Below, piece by piece: positions 26,406 through 36,000 of a stretch of 64,000 nucleotides of DNA (its first letter is position 1; every line of letters starts with the position of its first letter). The DNA is taken from NCBI RefSeq assembly GCF_024169245.1, contig NZ_JALJWP010000001.1, forward strand, positions 744,001 through 808,000. Reading direction: 5' to 3'. The translations under genes and the position numbers were made by a program. The DNA is from Pseudomonas koreensis. Its GTDB lineage: Bacteria; Pseudomonadota; Gammaproteobacteria; Pseudomonadales; Pseudomonadaceae. The notes under the pieces are model-generated. The model had not been told where the DNA came from. It did not search any database and was given only the letters and a program-made list of their open reading frames with translations.

Positions 26406-26861
26406 ATGAAACCACGAACAAAAATATGCAAAACATGCAGCGCCAAAAATAAAAAGACGCTTTTCAAATGTCATGTTTGTGGCAGCAGGTTTGAAAAACG
26501 CCTGCCGCAGCCAAGCAAATGGTTTGCCCTTACACCGAGAAGGCGTGGACTTCTGATATGCGACCTGACGACCCTATGCTTGTTTATCTTTGCTGCTCGC
26601 GCAATTTACAAACAGAGCATTCAATTACCTTACAGAATTCAGAGAAAAACCCAATGGTACGAATTTAACGGATTGGAAATAGCAGCCCCCTTGTCAGCAA
26701 TGTTTATGCTTGCGGTTTTGATGATGACTTTTTCAATCATAATTGGAGACCAAGGCAAACATTTCAATTCAAAGCCATTTGATCGGATCTTGATTTTCAG
26801 TTTCATCACAACTCCACTGCTTTATTTCAGCGCATCGTTTTTTGGACATCCCGTCCGGTAG
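26406..26861 (+). CDS. Small membrane protein with zinc-ribbon motif, candidate immunity protein
   Basis: A 151-residue protein with four N-terminal cysteines in a zinc-ribbon arrangement (C8, C11, C22, C25: CKTCSAKNKKTLFKCHVCGS) and three predicted membrane helices (about 50-67, 92-113 and 126-146). It lies 72 bases after the putative effector, in the same direction, in clearly AT-rich DNA unlike its surroundings. A polytopic inner-membrane protein directly after a membrane-acting toxin gene is the expected form of an immunity protein. The ATG lacks a good ribosome site, which lowers confidence in the exact start, but no other ATG exists in the open frame from 26343. No homologue is recognised. 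Confidence 0.6.
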   Translation: MKPRTKICKTCSAKNKKTLFKCHVCGSRFEKRLPQPSKWFALTPRRRGLLICDLTTLCLFIFAARAIYKQSIQLPYRIQRKTQWYEFNGLEIAAPLSAMFMLAVLMMTFSIIIGDQGKHFNSKPFDRILIFSFITTPLLYFSASFFGHPVR

Positions 26862-26915
26862 ATCTGGTGCGTAAAAGCGGTAGAACTTCATACAGATACA
26901 ACATCGAAAAACAAC

Positions 26916-26957
26916 TGCCATGACTTGTCCGTCATGGCAATTAGGAATTGCCTTTAC
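26916..26957 (+). terminator. Terminator at the right edge of the hcp island
   Basis: Perfect stem TGCCATGAC (26916-26924) / GTCATGGCA (26931-26939), overlapped by a second stem GGCAATT / AATTGCC (26936-26952) followed by TTTACTTTTCTT. The two stems are mutually exclusive. It lies between the convergent immunity candidate and gbcB. Confidence 0.65.
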
Positions 26958-26966
26958 TTTTCTTAA

Positions 26967-28067
26967 TTAAAACTCAATCCGCACATCCCCCTTCGGCACG
27001 CTGCAGCACGACAAGATAAACCCCTCGGCCTCATCCTCCTCGGTAATCCCGCCGTTGTGCTCCATCTCCACTTCGCCGCCAAGTTTCAGCACCTTGCAGG
27101 TCCCGCAAATGCCCATGCCGCAGGCTTTCGGGATCATCAGGCCGAGCTTGGCGGCTGCTGCGTGGACGGTTTCCCCCGGTGCCACGCGAATGCTTTTACC
27201 GGAAGCGGTGAATTCGACCTGATGCAGATCCGCTGCGTCGATTTCCGGTGCATCGGCGGCTTGTTCGGCTTGCTCCACCGCGTCGGCACGCGCTTCCGGT
27301 GGCGTGGCGCCGAAGGATTCTTCGTGGTACCGCGACATGTCGTAACCGGCCACTTCCAGCAGGCGCTTGACCGCGTTCATGTACGGCGTCGGGCCGCAGC
27401 AGAACACTTCGCGCTCGAGGAAATCCGGGACCATCAGTTCGAGCATCTTGTGGTTCAGGTAACCGCGATAGCCGGCCCATGGCTCACCCAGGCCGTGCTT
27501 TTCACAAATCAGGTGCAGGCTGAAGTTGTCGATCCGCGACGCCATGTGCTCGAGCTCGCGGTGGTAAATGATGTCTTTCGGCGAGCGTGCGCTGTGCACG
27601 AAGGTCATGTCGACGTTGGCATTGGTGTCGTAGAACCAGCGCGCCATCGACATGCACGGCGTGATACCGACGCCGCCGCTCAAGTACAGGACTTTCGGGC
27701 TCGGGAAGTCCATGGCATTGAACAGACCGACCGGCCCGTGCACCGCCAGCTCTTGCCCCTCATGCAAAGTGTCATGCAACCAGTTCGAGACCTTGCCGCC
27801 CGGCACGCGCTTGATCGTCACCGAGAAGCTGTACGGCACCGATGGCGAGCTGGAAATCGTGTACGAGCGCATGATCGGCTGGCCTTCGATTTCCAGCTCG
27901 AGGGTGACAAATTGCCCCGGTTTGAAGAAGAACAGGATCGGCTGGTCGGCCATAAAGCAGAAGGTGCGCACATCCCAGGTTTCCTGGATGACTTTGACGC
28001 AACGGACAATGTGTCGGCCATTGGCCCAGGTCTGGGTGGTGACCGGATTCAGGAAGCTGTTGGACAT
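26967..28067 (-). CDS. gbcB: Glycine betaine demethylase, reductase subunit GbcB
   Basis: A 366-residue electron-transfer subunit. The N-terminal two-thirds are a ferredoxin-NADP reductase module with the FAD motif MRSYTISSSP and the NAD segment VLYLSGGVGITPCMSMARWF. The C-terminal domain is a plant-type 2Fe-2S ferredoxin (CGMGICGTCKV, then the distal cysteine in LSCC). It passes electrons to the Rieske oxygenase GbcA, encoded divergently. ATG at 28067 is chosen: the frame's earlier start codon (28079, GTG) overlaps the GGAG ribosome site. Length equals the P. aeruginosa protein. Confidence 0.94.
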   Translation of the reverse strand: MSNSFLNPVTTQTWANGRHIVRCVKVIQETWDVRTFCFMADQPILFFFKPGQFVTLELEIEGQPIMRSYTISSSPSVPYSFSVTIKRVPGGKVSNWLHDTLHEGQELAVHGPVGLFNAMDFPSPKVLYLSGGVGITPCMSMARWFYDTNANVDMTFVHSARSPKDIIYHRELEHMASRIDNFSLHLICEKHGLGEPWAGYRGYLNHKMLELMVPDFLEREVFCCGPTPYMNAVKRLLEVAGYDMSRYHEESFGATPPEARADAVEQAEQAADAPEIDAADLHQVEFTASGKSIRVAPGETVHAAAAKLGLMIPKACGMGICGTCKVLKLGGEVEMEHNGGITEEDEAEGFILSCCSVPKGDVRIEF

Positions 28068-28363
28068 GCTGTTCTCCACGGCCGACTGTCGGCCTCTTGT
28101 CGGCGATTCTGCGTATAGCGCAGAGCGCGCGTTTACCTATCCGCGACATTGACATACTTATCGCGACCAGCCCTTGAACACCGGGGCTTGCGCGTCGGGA
28201 ACAGATTGCACCATGTCGCGCATGGATAAGGTTCCGCCCAGCGCCGGCCCCACACTCGCCCCAACACAAGACGACTTCTTTACACCTTGCGTAGCAACCG
28301 TTTTGCAGCACACCTGATCAGCCACTTTCGCCGGCCACGCAGAGGGCCATGAGGATTACATCG
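28068..28363. promoter_or_regulatory. gbcA-gbcB divergent control region with paired GCGAC half-sites
   Basis: This 296-base gap must hold both promoters. On the plus strand, CCGCGACATTG at about 28142 and TCGCGACCAGC at about 28162 place GCGAC cores 20 bases apart, each preceded by TATC. A third, inverted core (GTCGC) lies at 28215-28219 next to ATGGATAAG. The pair resembles the 21-bp repeat before choX and fits a GbdR (AraC-type) site; GbdR activation of gbcAB is established in P. aeruginosa. Exact -10/-35 elements could not be assigned. Confidence 0.5.
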
Positions 28364-29659
28364 ATGGACGTCACCGCAAAAATCAGCCTGGGCGATCCGC
28401 TGGAACCCGCACGCAAGGCCACCGCGCAAATGCTTCAGGAGCGCGAGCGCACCTTTTCCCTGCCGCAACCGTTCTACAGCGATGAGCGGCTGTTCGATAT
28501 CGACATGCAGGAGATCTTCCAGAAGGAATGGTTGATCGCCGGCATGACCTGCGAGATCCCGGCCAAAGGCAACTACCTCACCCTGCAGATCGGCAAAAAC
28601 CCGATCATTGTCATTCGTGGCGCCGAAGGCGTGGTGCATGCGTTCCACAACGTCTGCCGCCACCGTGGCTCGCGCCTGTGCACCAGTGAAAAAGGCAAGG
28701 TCGCCAAGCTGGTCTGCCACTACCACCAGTGGACCTACGAGCTGGACGGTCGCCTGCTGTTCGCCGGCACCGAAATGGGCGCCGACTTCGACATGAAGCA
28801 GTACGGCCTGAAGCCGGTGAACGTGAAAACCGCTGGCGGCTACATCTTCATCAGCCTGGCGGAAAACCCGCCGGCCATTGATGATTTCCTGTCGACGCTC
28901 AACCATTACATGGAACCGTACGACATGGAGAACACCAAGGTGGCGATCACCACCACCTTGATGGAGAAGGCCAACTGGAAACTGGTGCTGGAAAACAACC
29001 GCGAGTGCTACCACTGCAACGCGTCGCACCCGGAACTGTTGAAAACCCTGCTGGAATGGGACGACGTCACCGACCCGCGTGCCGATCAGGCGTTCAAGGA
29101 TCACGTCGCCGCGTCCGCCGCTGCCTGGGAAGCGGAAAAGATCCCTTACGCCCACGCCAGTTTCGGCCTGCGCAACCGCATCGTGCGCATGCCGCTGCTC
29201 AAGGGCACCGTGTCGATGACCCTCGACGGCAAACAGGGCTGCGCGAAGTTGATGGGCCGGATCAAGAACCCGGATCTGGGCTCGATGCGCATCCTGCACC
29301 TGCCGCACTCGTGGAACCACTGCATGGGCGATCACATCATCGTCTTCACCGTGTGGCCGATCAGCGCCCAGGAAACCATGGTCACCACCAAATGGCTGGT
29401 GCACAAGGACGCGGTGGAAGGTGTCGATTACGACGTCGAGCGCATGCGCCAGGTGTGGGACGCGACCAACGATCAGGATCGGCGTCTGGCTGAGGAAAAC
29501 CAGCGCGGGATCAACTCCACCGCTTACCAGCCGGGGCCTTACTCCAAGACTTACGAGTTTGGCGTGGTCAACTTCGTCGACTGGTACAGCGAGCGGATGC
29601 TGAACAACCTCGGCGCCGAGCCTGCGCCTTACCTCAAAGGCGTGCCGGTCCAGGGCTAA
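28364..29659 (+). CDS. gbcA: Glycine betaine demethylase, Rieske oxygenase subunit GbcA
   Basis: A 431-residue oxygenase that removes one methyl group from glycine betaine as formaldehyde, giving dimethylglycine. The Rieske 2Fe-2S ligands are in VCRHRGS and, 18 residues on, VCHYHQW. The mononuclear iron site lies in the C-terminal domain, with NNRECYHCNASHPEL as its conserved start. The ATG at 28364 (MDVTAKISLGDPLEP) matches known GbcA N-termini and is preceded by AGGA; a possible ATG five codons upstream would place that site inside the gene. It receives electrons from GbcB. Confidence 0.94.
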   Translation: MDVTAKISLGDPLEPARKATAQMLQERERTFSLPQPFYSDERLFDIDMQEIFQKEWLIAGMTCEIPAKGNYLTLQIGKNPIIVIRGAEGVVHAFHNVCRHRGSRLCTSEKGKVAKLVCHYHQWTYELDGRLLFAGTEMGADFDMKQYGLKPVNVKTAGGYIFISLAENPPAIDDFLSTLNHYMEPYDMENTKVAITTTLMEKANWKLVLENNRECYHCNASHPELLKTLLEWDDVTDPRADQAFKDHVAASAAAWEAEKIPYAHASFGLRNRIVRMPLLKGTVSMTLDGKQGCAKLMGRIKNPDLGSMRILHLPHSWNHCMGDHIIVFTVWPISAQETMVTTKWLVHKDAVEGVDYDVERMRQVWDATNDQDRRLAEENQRGINSTAYQPGPYSKTYEFGVVNFVDWYSERMLNNLGAEPAPYLKGVPVQG

Positions 29660-29668
29660 AAGCAACAG

Positions 29669-29741
29669 CTTCGCGAGCAGGCTCGCTCCCACATTTGGAA
29701 TGCGTTTCACCTGTGGGAGCGAGCCTGCTCGCGAAGAGGCC
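29669..29741. repeat. Inverted REP pair, family R2
   Basis: CTTCGCGAGCAGGCTCGCTC and its complement about 20 bases on, between the convergent gbcA and metallophosphoesterase genes. Confidence 0.88.
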
Positions 29742-29756
29742 GGCCCAGTCACCGCC

Positions 29757-31001
29757 TCATTTGGATGACCACCTCACACTGCCATCCTCGCCAATAAACT
29801 CCTCGAAAATCTCCTCCCCCACCAGCCTGATCTTCGCGTACCCATTCAACACCCGCAGCGGATACGCCGGGTCGTTGGCATCCTGGGTCTCCGACCACAA
29901 CACCCGCGCATGCCCGTTCAGCTCGCTGGCATTGCCATAGGGAATCGCCCCGTGCCCGGCACAGCGCGCATGCAGACCGCCCTGCTGCGCATAGACGATG
30001 CCGTTGTGCAGATGCCCCCAATACCAGTAATCCGGCTCGCGCCCCAGCGCATCGCACACCGGTTGATAAAGCGCCGTCTTGTGGTGCCCGGAAATATCGA
30101 AGCCCTGATGATGACTGAGCACCATGAGTTTTTTGCGTTTCGGCAGACCTTTCATCCACTGGATCTGCGGCTCGTTCAGGGTGCCGTCCATGTACAGATT
30201 CATCGCATCAGACGCATAGGCAGAATCCAGCCCGACCACCAGCCAGTCATCATTGATCAGGGCAAAATAACTGGTGCCCTGTTGTCCGGGAAATTGCTTG
30301 GCCAGTTCCTTGAAGTAGCCATGGGCGCCGCTGTACATCTCGTGGTTGGAGTTGAGGGTGAACGAGCCGTGTGAGCCCATCGGCCAACCCGCCATGTCGA
30401 CGTCTTCCTGGGAATGACTGCCGGCGTAATACACATCGCCCAAATGAATGGTGAAATCGGCCTGGGCCAGTTGCATCTGGTTGGCCACCGACACCGCCGG
30501 CGCATGGCTGTCGAACGGTCCGGTGCCCCAGTCGCCGGCAATCGCCAGGGTCACGTCGCGATCCATTTGCACCACCGCCGGGTCAGTGCCGAACGTTGCG
30601 TGATGGCGCAGGTTTTCGATCCACTTCAGCAGCGCCTCGCTCCACAGCAGATCGAGCAGTTCCCACTTGCGGCACCCGAGCAGGCTGCCGTCCTTGAGCA
30701 CCCGGGTCGCCAGTTGATCGGTGGACTGCGGCAACGGCGTGGCATTGCCGATGCGCAGGATCGACAGACCATGGGCCAACTCCCACGGCACCGCCGGCTC
30801 GTCAGTCGGCAATTCGCCGTTTTTCAGCACGTAATGCGCCTGATCGTGGCCGCGCTGCAACAGCTTGATGATCGCCTGAAATTCCTGCGGCTCCAGCTCG
30901 CTGATGAGCTTCATCCAGGCCATTTCCATGCGCGTGAACAAGCCGTGAATGCGCAATTTGACCTTGTCATATTCGTGTTCCAGATGACTGACCAGTGACA
31001 T
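29757..31001 (-). CDS. Calcineurin-like metallophosphoesterase
   Basis: A 414-residue cytosolic-looking protein (no signal peptide). An N-terminal helical region (about 1-150) with no recognised domain precedes a metallophosphoesterase core with all metal-binding motifs: GDWGTG, LGDVYYAG, SNHEMY (the usual GNHE/D block with S for G), SHHQG and GHLHN. The two-metal centre should hydrolyse a phosphomonoester or diester, but the substrate is not evident. It lies 25 bases downstream of the cytochrome gene on the same strand and is probably the third gene of a GMC-cytochrome-phosphoesterase operon. GGAGAGAGG precedes the ATG. Confidence 0.82.
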   Translation of the reverse strand: MSLVSHLEHEYDKVKLRIHGLFTRMEMAWMKLISELEPQEFQAIIKLLQRGHDQAHYVLKNGELPTDEPAVPWELAHGLSILRIGNATPLPQSTDQLATRVLKDGSLLGCRKWELLDLLWSEALLKWIENLRHHATFGTDPAVVQMDRDVTLAIAGDWGTGPFDSHAPAVSVANQMQLAQADFTIHLGDVYYAGSHSQEDVDMAGWPMGSHGSFTLNSNHEMYSGAHGYFKELAKQFPGQQGTSYFALINDDWLVVGLDSAYASDAMNLYMDGTLNEPQIQWMKGLPKRKKLMVLSHHQGFDISGHHKTALYQPVCDALGREPDYWYWGHLHNGIVYAQQGGLHARCAGHGAIPYGNASELNGHARVLWSETQDANDPAYPLRVLNGYAKIRLVGEEIFEEFIGEDGSVRWSSK

Positions 31002-31026
31002 GGCGTAATCCTCTCTCCGTAAGGGT

Positions 31027-32895
31027 TCACAGGGTTTTCATGAATTCGATCAACGCGCGTTTGTCGTCGTCCGACAAGGTCGTGCCGTACAGGTGACCGC
31101 TGTTGTGGTTGCCCTCCAGGCGCGTGTCGTATTTGAAGTCGGCCGAGGCTTTGGCCTGGGCGCCGCTGGTGACGAAACCGACGTTTACCGGGTCGTAGAT
31201 GTCCGAGCCGGTGATGAACACCTGCGGACGTTTTTCCGGCGGTTGCAGCAAGTCCCACAATGTCGGTACCGAACCGTTGTGCAGGTAGGGCGCGCGCAAC
31301 CAGACGCCGTCGGTGGGCGTGTTGCTGTAGCTCTGGGTCTTGCGATACGCGCCGAAGTCGAACGGCGGCTTCTTGAAGGTGTGGAATGCTGCGACCAGCC
31401 CCGTGGTGAACGAGTCGAGCCGGTGCGGATCGGTGCCGAGCTGGTCGATTTCGGTGGTGACCTGGCCGGTATCGGCACGACCAAAATCATGACAAGCCGC
31501 GCAGTTGGCCTCCCAGATCGGCTTGCCCTGGGCAACCCTGGCCTGATCCAGCGCCCACGGCCACGCCGGTGCCTTGTGCCCGAGCAGCCAGTTGGTCACG
31601 CGGTTGAAGCTGGGTGGCAGCACCGATTCCGGCGTCGCACCCACGGCCATCGCGGCGGCGTAGTTGCGTTCGTGAATCTTGTTGTTATTGCCATCCCAGT
31701 GCAGGTACATCGATTCCCGGGGTTTCTGGTTCCACACTTGCGGCAGGTCGACGGTGCCGATGGTCGAGTCATCCGGGAAGCCGAACACCACCATTTTCGT
31801 CGGGTTGAAGGTATCGGTGCGGCCCGGCCCCTGTTGCGGGCGCAGCTTCTGCCAGGCGTAGGCCTGCTTCTGCTTGAGCAAGGCGCTTTTGGCCATCGGC
31901 ATGATCAGGTAGCGGTTGTAGAGTTTCTCGAAAAAGCCCAGCTGGAATTTTCCGTTGATCGCCGCCATCACCGCGTCGGTGGTGAATTTCGGATCACTGG
32001 CGCAATCGTAGGCAAACCACTGGAAGGCTAGCAGTTGCAGAGTGTTGGCCGGCGCGCTCGGCACGTTGACGGCGACGTCGCTGGCATTGGCGCGGTAGGA
32101 ACCGGTGTGGCACAGCGCGCAGTTCGGCTCGACGGTCGGGTAGCCGATCTGCCGTTTGGCCATGCCGATCGGCAGGTCCTTGCCGTTTTCAAAGAGGAAG
32201 CCGAACACCTCCCAGCCGCCGGGTTTTGGCATCTTCTCCGGGCACATTTGCGGCAGCACCGCGAACAGGTAATAGGGAATGCGCGCTTCGATGCCGAGGC
32301 CAATGGCGGCGTACTTGTAGTGGTCTTCGTCGGAGGCATACTCCTGTTCAGGAACGACGCGGAGCATCTGATACCAGGTCTCGTAACCGATGAAGCCGAG
32401 CACCGCGACCACCACCAGTGTGCCGACCTTGAAGGCGTGGCTCTGCCATCGCCGCTGCCATGCCGCGCGCCATTCGCGACAGCCATCGCACAGCAGCGCC
32501 CATGGTCGGTTCGCCGGCGTGGTGCCGAGGTAGAGCAAAATGCCGAGGATCAGAAAGAAGCTCAGATCGCCCATCAACATCGGCACGAACAGCGAGCCCT
32601 GGGTGCTGGTGTTGATCAGGTAAATCCAGAAGATCACGGCGATCAACCGCGTCAGCACGCACAGCCAGGAATGCACCACGTAGCGCGGCGCGTTGAAGCC
32701 CGACGGCATGTACAACACGCTGATGCCGACCAGCAGCATCCCGGCGTTTTCCAGCCACGGGTCGGAGAGTTGCGGCGGCAGCCCGACCACCGATGTCAGC
32801 AAGCCCGGCGCGAACAGCGCGGGGATGGCGAACACCATGTTCATCGCAATGCCGATCCAGATGAAGCGTTGAAACCAGCGGATGTAGCTGTCCAT
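31027..32895 (-). CDS. Membrane-anchored di-heme cytochrome c protein (RoxA/peroxidase-like)
   Basis: A 622-residue protein. The first ~190 residues hold about five membrane helices (RFIWIGIAMNMVFAIPALFA, LSFFLILGILLYLGTT, VGTLVVVAVLGFIGYETWY). The rest is periplasmic with two heme c sites, CALCH and CAACH, and the motif DGVWLRAPYLHNGSVPTLWD, typical of the large di-heme cytochromes related to RoxA rubber oxygenase and cytochrome c peroxidases. ATG at 32895 (MDSYIRW) has AAGGAA ten bases upstream; earlier ATGs lie too close to that site or inside the R2 repeat. Its place between a GMC oxidoreductase and a metallophosphoesterase suggests it accepts electrons from the flavoprotein or oxidises a shared substrate; this is inference. 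Confidence 0.78.
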   Translation of the reverse strand: MDSYIRWFQRFIWIGIAMNMVFAIPALFAPGLLTSVVGLPPQLSDPWLENAGMLLVGISVLYMPSGFNAPRYVVHSWLCVLTRLIAVIFWIYLINTSTQGSLFVPMLMGDLSFFLILGILLYLGTTPANRPWALLCDGCREWRAAWQRRWQSHAFKVGTLVVVAVLGFIGYETWYQMLRVVPEQEYASDEDHYKYAAIGLGIEARIPYYLFAVLPQMCPEKMPKPGGWEVFGFLFENGKDLPIGMAKRQIGYPTVEPNCALCHTGSYRANASDVAVNVPSAPANTLQLLAFQWFAYDCASDPKFTTDAVMAAINGKFQLGFFEKLYNRYLIMPMAKSALLKQKQAYAWQKLRPQQGPGRTDTFNPTKMVVFGFPDDSTIGTVDLPQVWNQKPRESMYLHWDGNNNKIHERNYAAAMAVGATPESVLPPSFNRVTNWLLGHKAPAWPWALDQARVAQGKPIWEANCAACHDFGRADTGQVTTEIDQLGTDPHRLDSFTTGLVAAFHTFKKPPFDFGAYRKTQSYSNTPTDGVWLRAPYLHNGSVPTLWDLLQPPEKRPQVFITGSDIYDPVNVGFVTSGAQAKASADFKYDTRLEGNHNSGHLYGTTLSDDDKRALIEFMKTL

Positions 32896-32947
32896 GTCAT
32901 CCATTTCCTTGTGCAGACCGGAGAAATGCAGCGCCTGATAACCCGCT

Positions 32948-33014
32948 ATCGCGAGCAGGCTCACTCCTACAACTGGAATGCGTGCCCCTGTGGGAGCGAG
33001 CTTGCTCGCGAAGC
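32948..33014. repeat. Inverted REP pair, family R2 (one arm diverged)
   Basis: ATCGCGAGCAGGCTCACTCC, a diverged arm, and an intact GTGGGAGCGAGCTTGCTCGC arm lie between the GMC fusion gene and the cytochrome gene. Confidence 0.8.
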
Positions 33015-33032
33015 GGTCGACTCGGTCTGCAG

Positions 33033-36000
33033 TCAGCCGAGGGCCGTTTTCTCCAGGTGTTCAAGGATGATCGGGTAAACATCGACCACCGCGTTCTTGC
33101 CGAACATGCAGTCGATATGGCCGTAGCCCGGCACCACCTGCCGGCTGTAGCGCTCCGGCCCGTTGACTTCGCACACTCGCTGGTAGGTCTTGAGCGTACT
33201 TTCCGGCAGATAACACTGGTTGTCGGCGCCGCTGATAAAGCAGATCGGCATGGTCAGCCGATCAAAGTGCGGCATGTACACATCGTTGCCTTTGAAATCC
33301 ACCAGATGCCCTTTGCGCACGATCAGCGCCAGATGTTCGAACGTCTCGATATTCGATTCGCCGAACAGTTCGTGCAGGTTGTCGTGCAGGGTTTCGTTGA
33401 GGGTGTCGTGGCGATACAACGACGCGTACATGAAGGTGATGCGGTGACACACCGGGTTGGTGCAGTAACCCTGCGCCTCGATCCGCGCGTAGCCATTGAG
33501 GGCCTTGTCGTAGAGTTTGTTGAACCAGTTTTCCTTGCTGTCGGCGTAAGCGGTCATCGACTTGATGCCGATCGCATCGAGCATGCCCGGCAGGTGCAAT
33601 CCGGCTTTCAAACCCGTCGCGGTGGCGACCACGGTGTCTGCGGCAATTTGTGAGCAGACCACCGAACGCACGCCCTGCAAACCGGCGAGCAGCGACATGA
33701 AGAAGGTCGTTGCACCGTAGCAATGCACCACGCATTGCACATCACGGGCGTGGGTTTCCTGCTGTATCTGCGCGATGGCCGCCTTGAAGTCGTAGCGGGC
33801 GATCTGATCGCCGTTCCACTCCTTCTTGCTCGCTGGCAGCAAAATGCTCACGCGAAAATCCAGCAACCACACGTCGTAGTCGTGCTTGCACAGGTACTCC
33901 AGCAGATTGGTCTGGATGGTATCGGTGGAAAAAATATTCGACCCGACACCCAAGCCATGCACCAGCATCACCGGTCCCTTGCTCCCGGCCTGATAACGGG
34001 TCAGACGCAGTTCGACGCCATCCTCGGTGGGGAAGAAATGCACCGTCGGGGCTGGCGCATCCAGCGGTCGTTTCAGCCGTGGCGGCGCGTCGGGGTTGAA
34101 GTAGATATCGCCGGCAAACACCCCGCCATAACTCTCCCAGAGAATCCCGGCGAAGAACTTGCCGAACCGCGCCAGGCCTTCGATGCGCTCACGTTCATTG
34201 CGTGCATTGAGCACTTTCATGGTGGTCATCTGCTTGGCGAAATCGGTCGGGTGAATGTGCATCACTCCCGAGCCGATCACCTCGCCCGACTTGTCCGGCC
34301 CGCGATACAGCGTCACGTACAGCGTGCTGGTGTCGTGCCAGATATTCAGCACGCCGTTGTCTTCCGGCACGGTTTTGAAGGCGCTGAAGAAATAGTCGTT
34401 GCCGTCCTCGGCGGTCAGTTTCATGTCGTATTTCATATGGCGCGTATCGACCTGCTGCTCGAATTGTTCGAACAGGTTGAACACGCCGTTGCTGGCGGTC
34501 AGCGGTTGCAGTGACAGTGCCGGGGCGTTCAACGTGCCGACAATGGTCGCCGCGTGTTCCGGCTCCTTGATCATCCGGTTCATGTCGCTGGCGGTGATCG
34601 TCAGGGTGAAGTCGATCGGCGAGTTGTCCTCCTCTCCGCGCTTGGCCGCTGCTTCATAAACTTTCAGGTCGGTGCTCTGCGCCGCCGTGAAGGCGCGGGA
34701 GAAATAGCCTTTCATGGTTTCCGTGAACTGCACGCCGAGGGTGGGCGGCGCCACCGGTTTGCGCGGCGCAGAAGGCAGCGTGTAGTCGATCTGCCAGCCA
34801 CGGTCGGCGGCGAGCAGGCCCATGTTGCGCTCACTCACGGCAGAGATGGTCAGCAGCGGATTGACCGCCAGCGAGGTCGGAATCACCGCGCCATCGGTCA
34901 CGTACAGATTGGCGTAAACATCGCTGCCACTGGCGCCGCTGAACACCTGGCCCTTGTGATTGACCACACCTTGCGCCGCGTCTTCACCCATCACGCAACC
35001 GCCCAGCGGGTGTACCGAAACGATGCTGTGCTTGAGCAGTTTGGTCCAGATCGGGTTCTCCACCCACACTCCGCCCAATGCCTTGGTGCTCTGGTGCAAA
35101 CGTTCGTTACCGAGTTTGAAGTTCTCCTGCTCGCCAACACCCGGCCAATCGATGCGCAGCTGATCCTTGCTGTCGAGGACCATCCGCCCCTGACCACTGT
35201 CATGGCTCATGATCAGGTAGGTCTGCATGTTGTGCAGTGCGCCGTAATAAGGGCCGCGCAGGAAGCTTTCGGCTTCACGTTCCTTGTACTTCAACTTGCC
35301 ACTGAAGCTCTCGTCAGTGGCCACGCCGATCATCTCGGCAAACCCGGCCATCGCCGGCACCATCGGTCGGCCGAGGGCGCCGGGGATCGAACCTTCCTCA
35401 ATGACCATGCGGCTGCGCCAGTCGCCTTCGGTGCGCATGTCGATGACCGAGGTGATGCACGGGCCGACCGGGTGCAGCTCCTTGGCCGGGTGCGCACCGA
35501 AACCGATGCCGTTGATGGTCTGCTCGCAGTTGTGACCGAAGCCGAGAATGTCGCCATTGCCGCTCATGTTCTCGCCGAGCTGGCCGGACATCGCCACACC
35601 TTTGTCGCGTGAGCGCAAAAGAATTGCCGTGGAGCCGAGGGTGCCGGCGGAAACCACGACGATGTCGGCCTTCACGAACAAAGTCGGTGCGCTGAACAAC
35701 TCGCGACCACTGTCCAGGTACTGGAAGTGCACGATCCAGCCATCACCGTTGCGCTCCAGATGCCGCACTTCGGCCTGACAGAAAATCTCCGCGCCGTGGT
35801 TCCAGGCGTCCGGCAGATAGTTCATCAGCGTGGTGTTCTTGGCCTTGTTGTTACAGCCCGACACGCAGTCGCCGCACTGGTTGCACGGCAGTTGCTCGAC
35901 GCCGACGTGGTTGAGATTGTTCGGCAGTTTGTCGAAGGTCACGTTGATCGGCGGTTTGTAGAAATGCGCACCCTGCTGGAGGTAATCGGCGGACTTCTTG

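Noticed and set aside
26172..26474. 100-codon minus-strand frame with hydrophobic start (MTFEKRLFIFGAACFAYF)
   Set aside because: It overlaps the effector end and the immunity candidate on the opposite strand. A membrane protein antisense to the toxin was considered as immunity gene, but the second half is not protein-like and no ribosome site is present.
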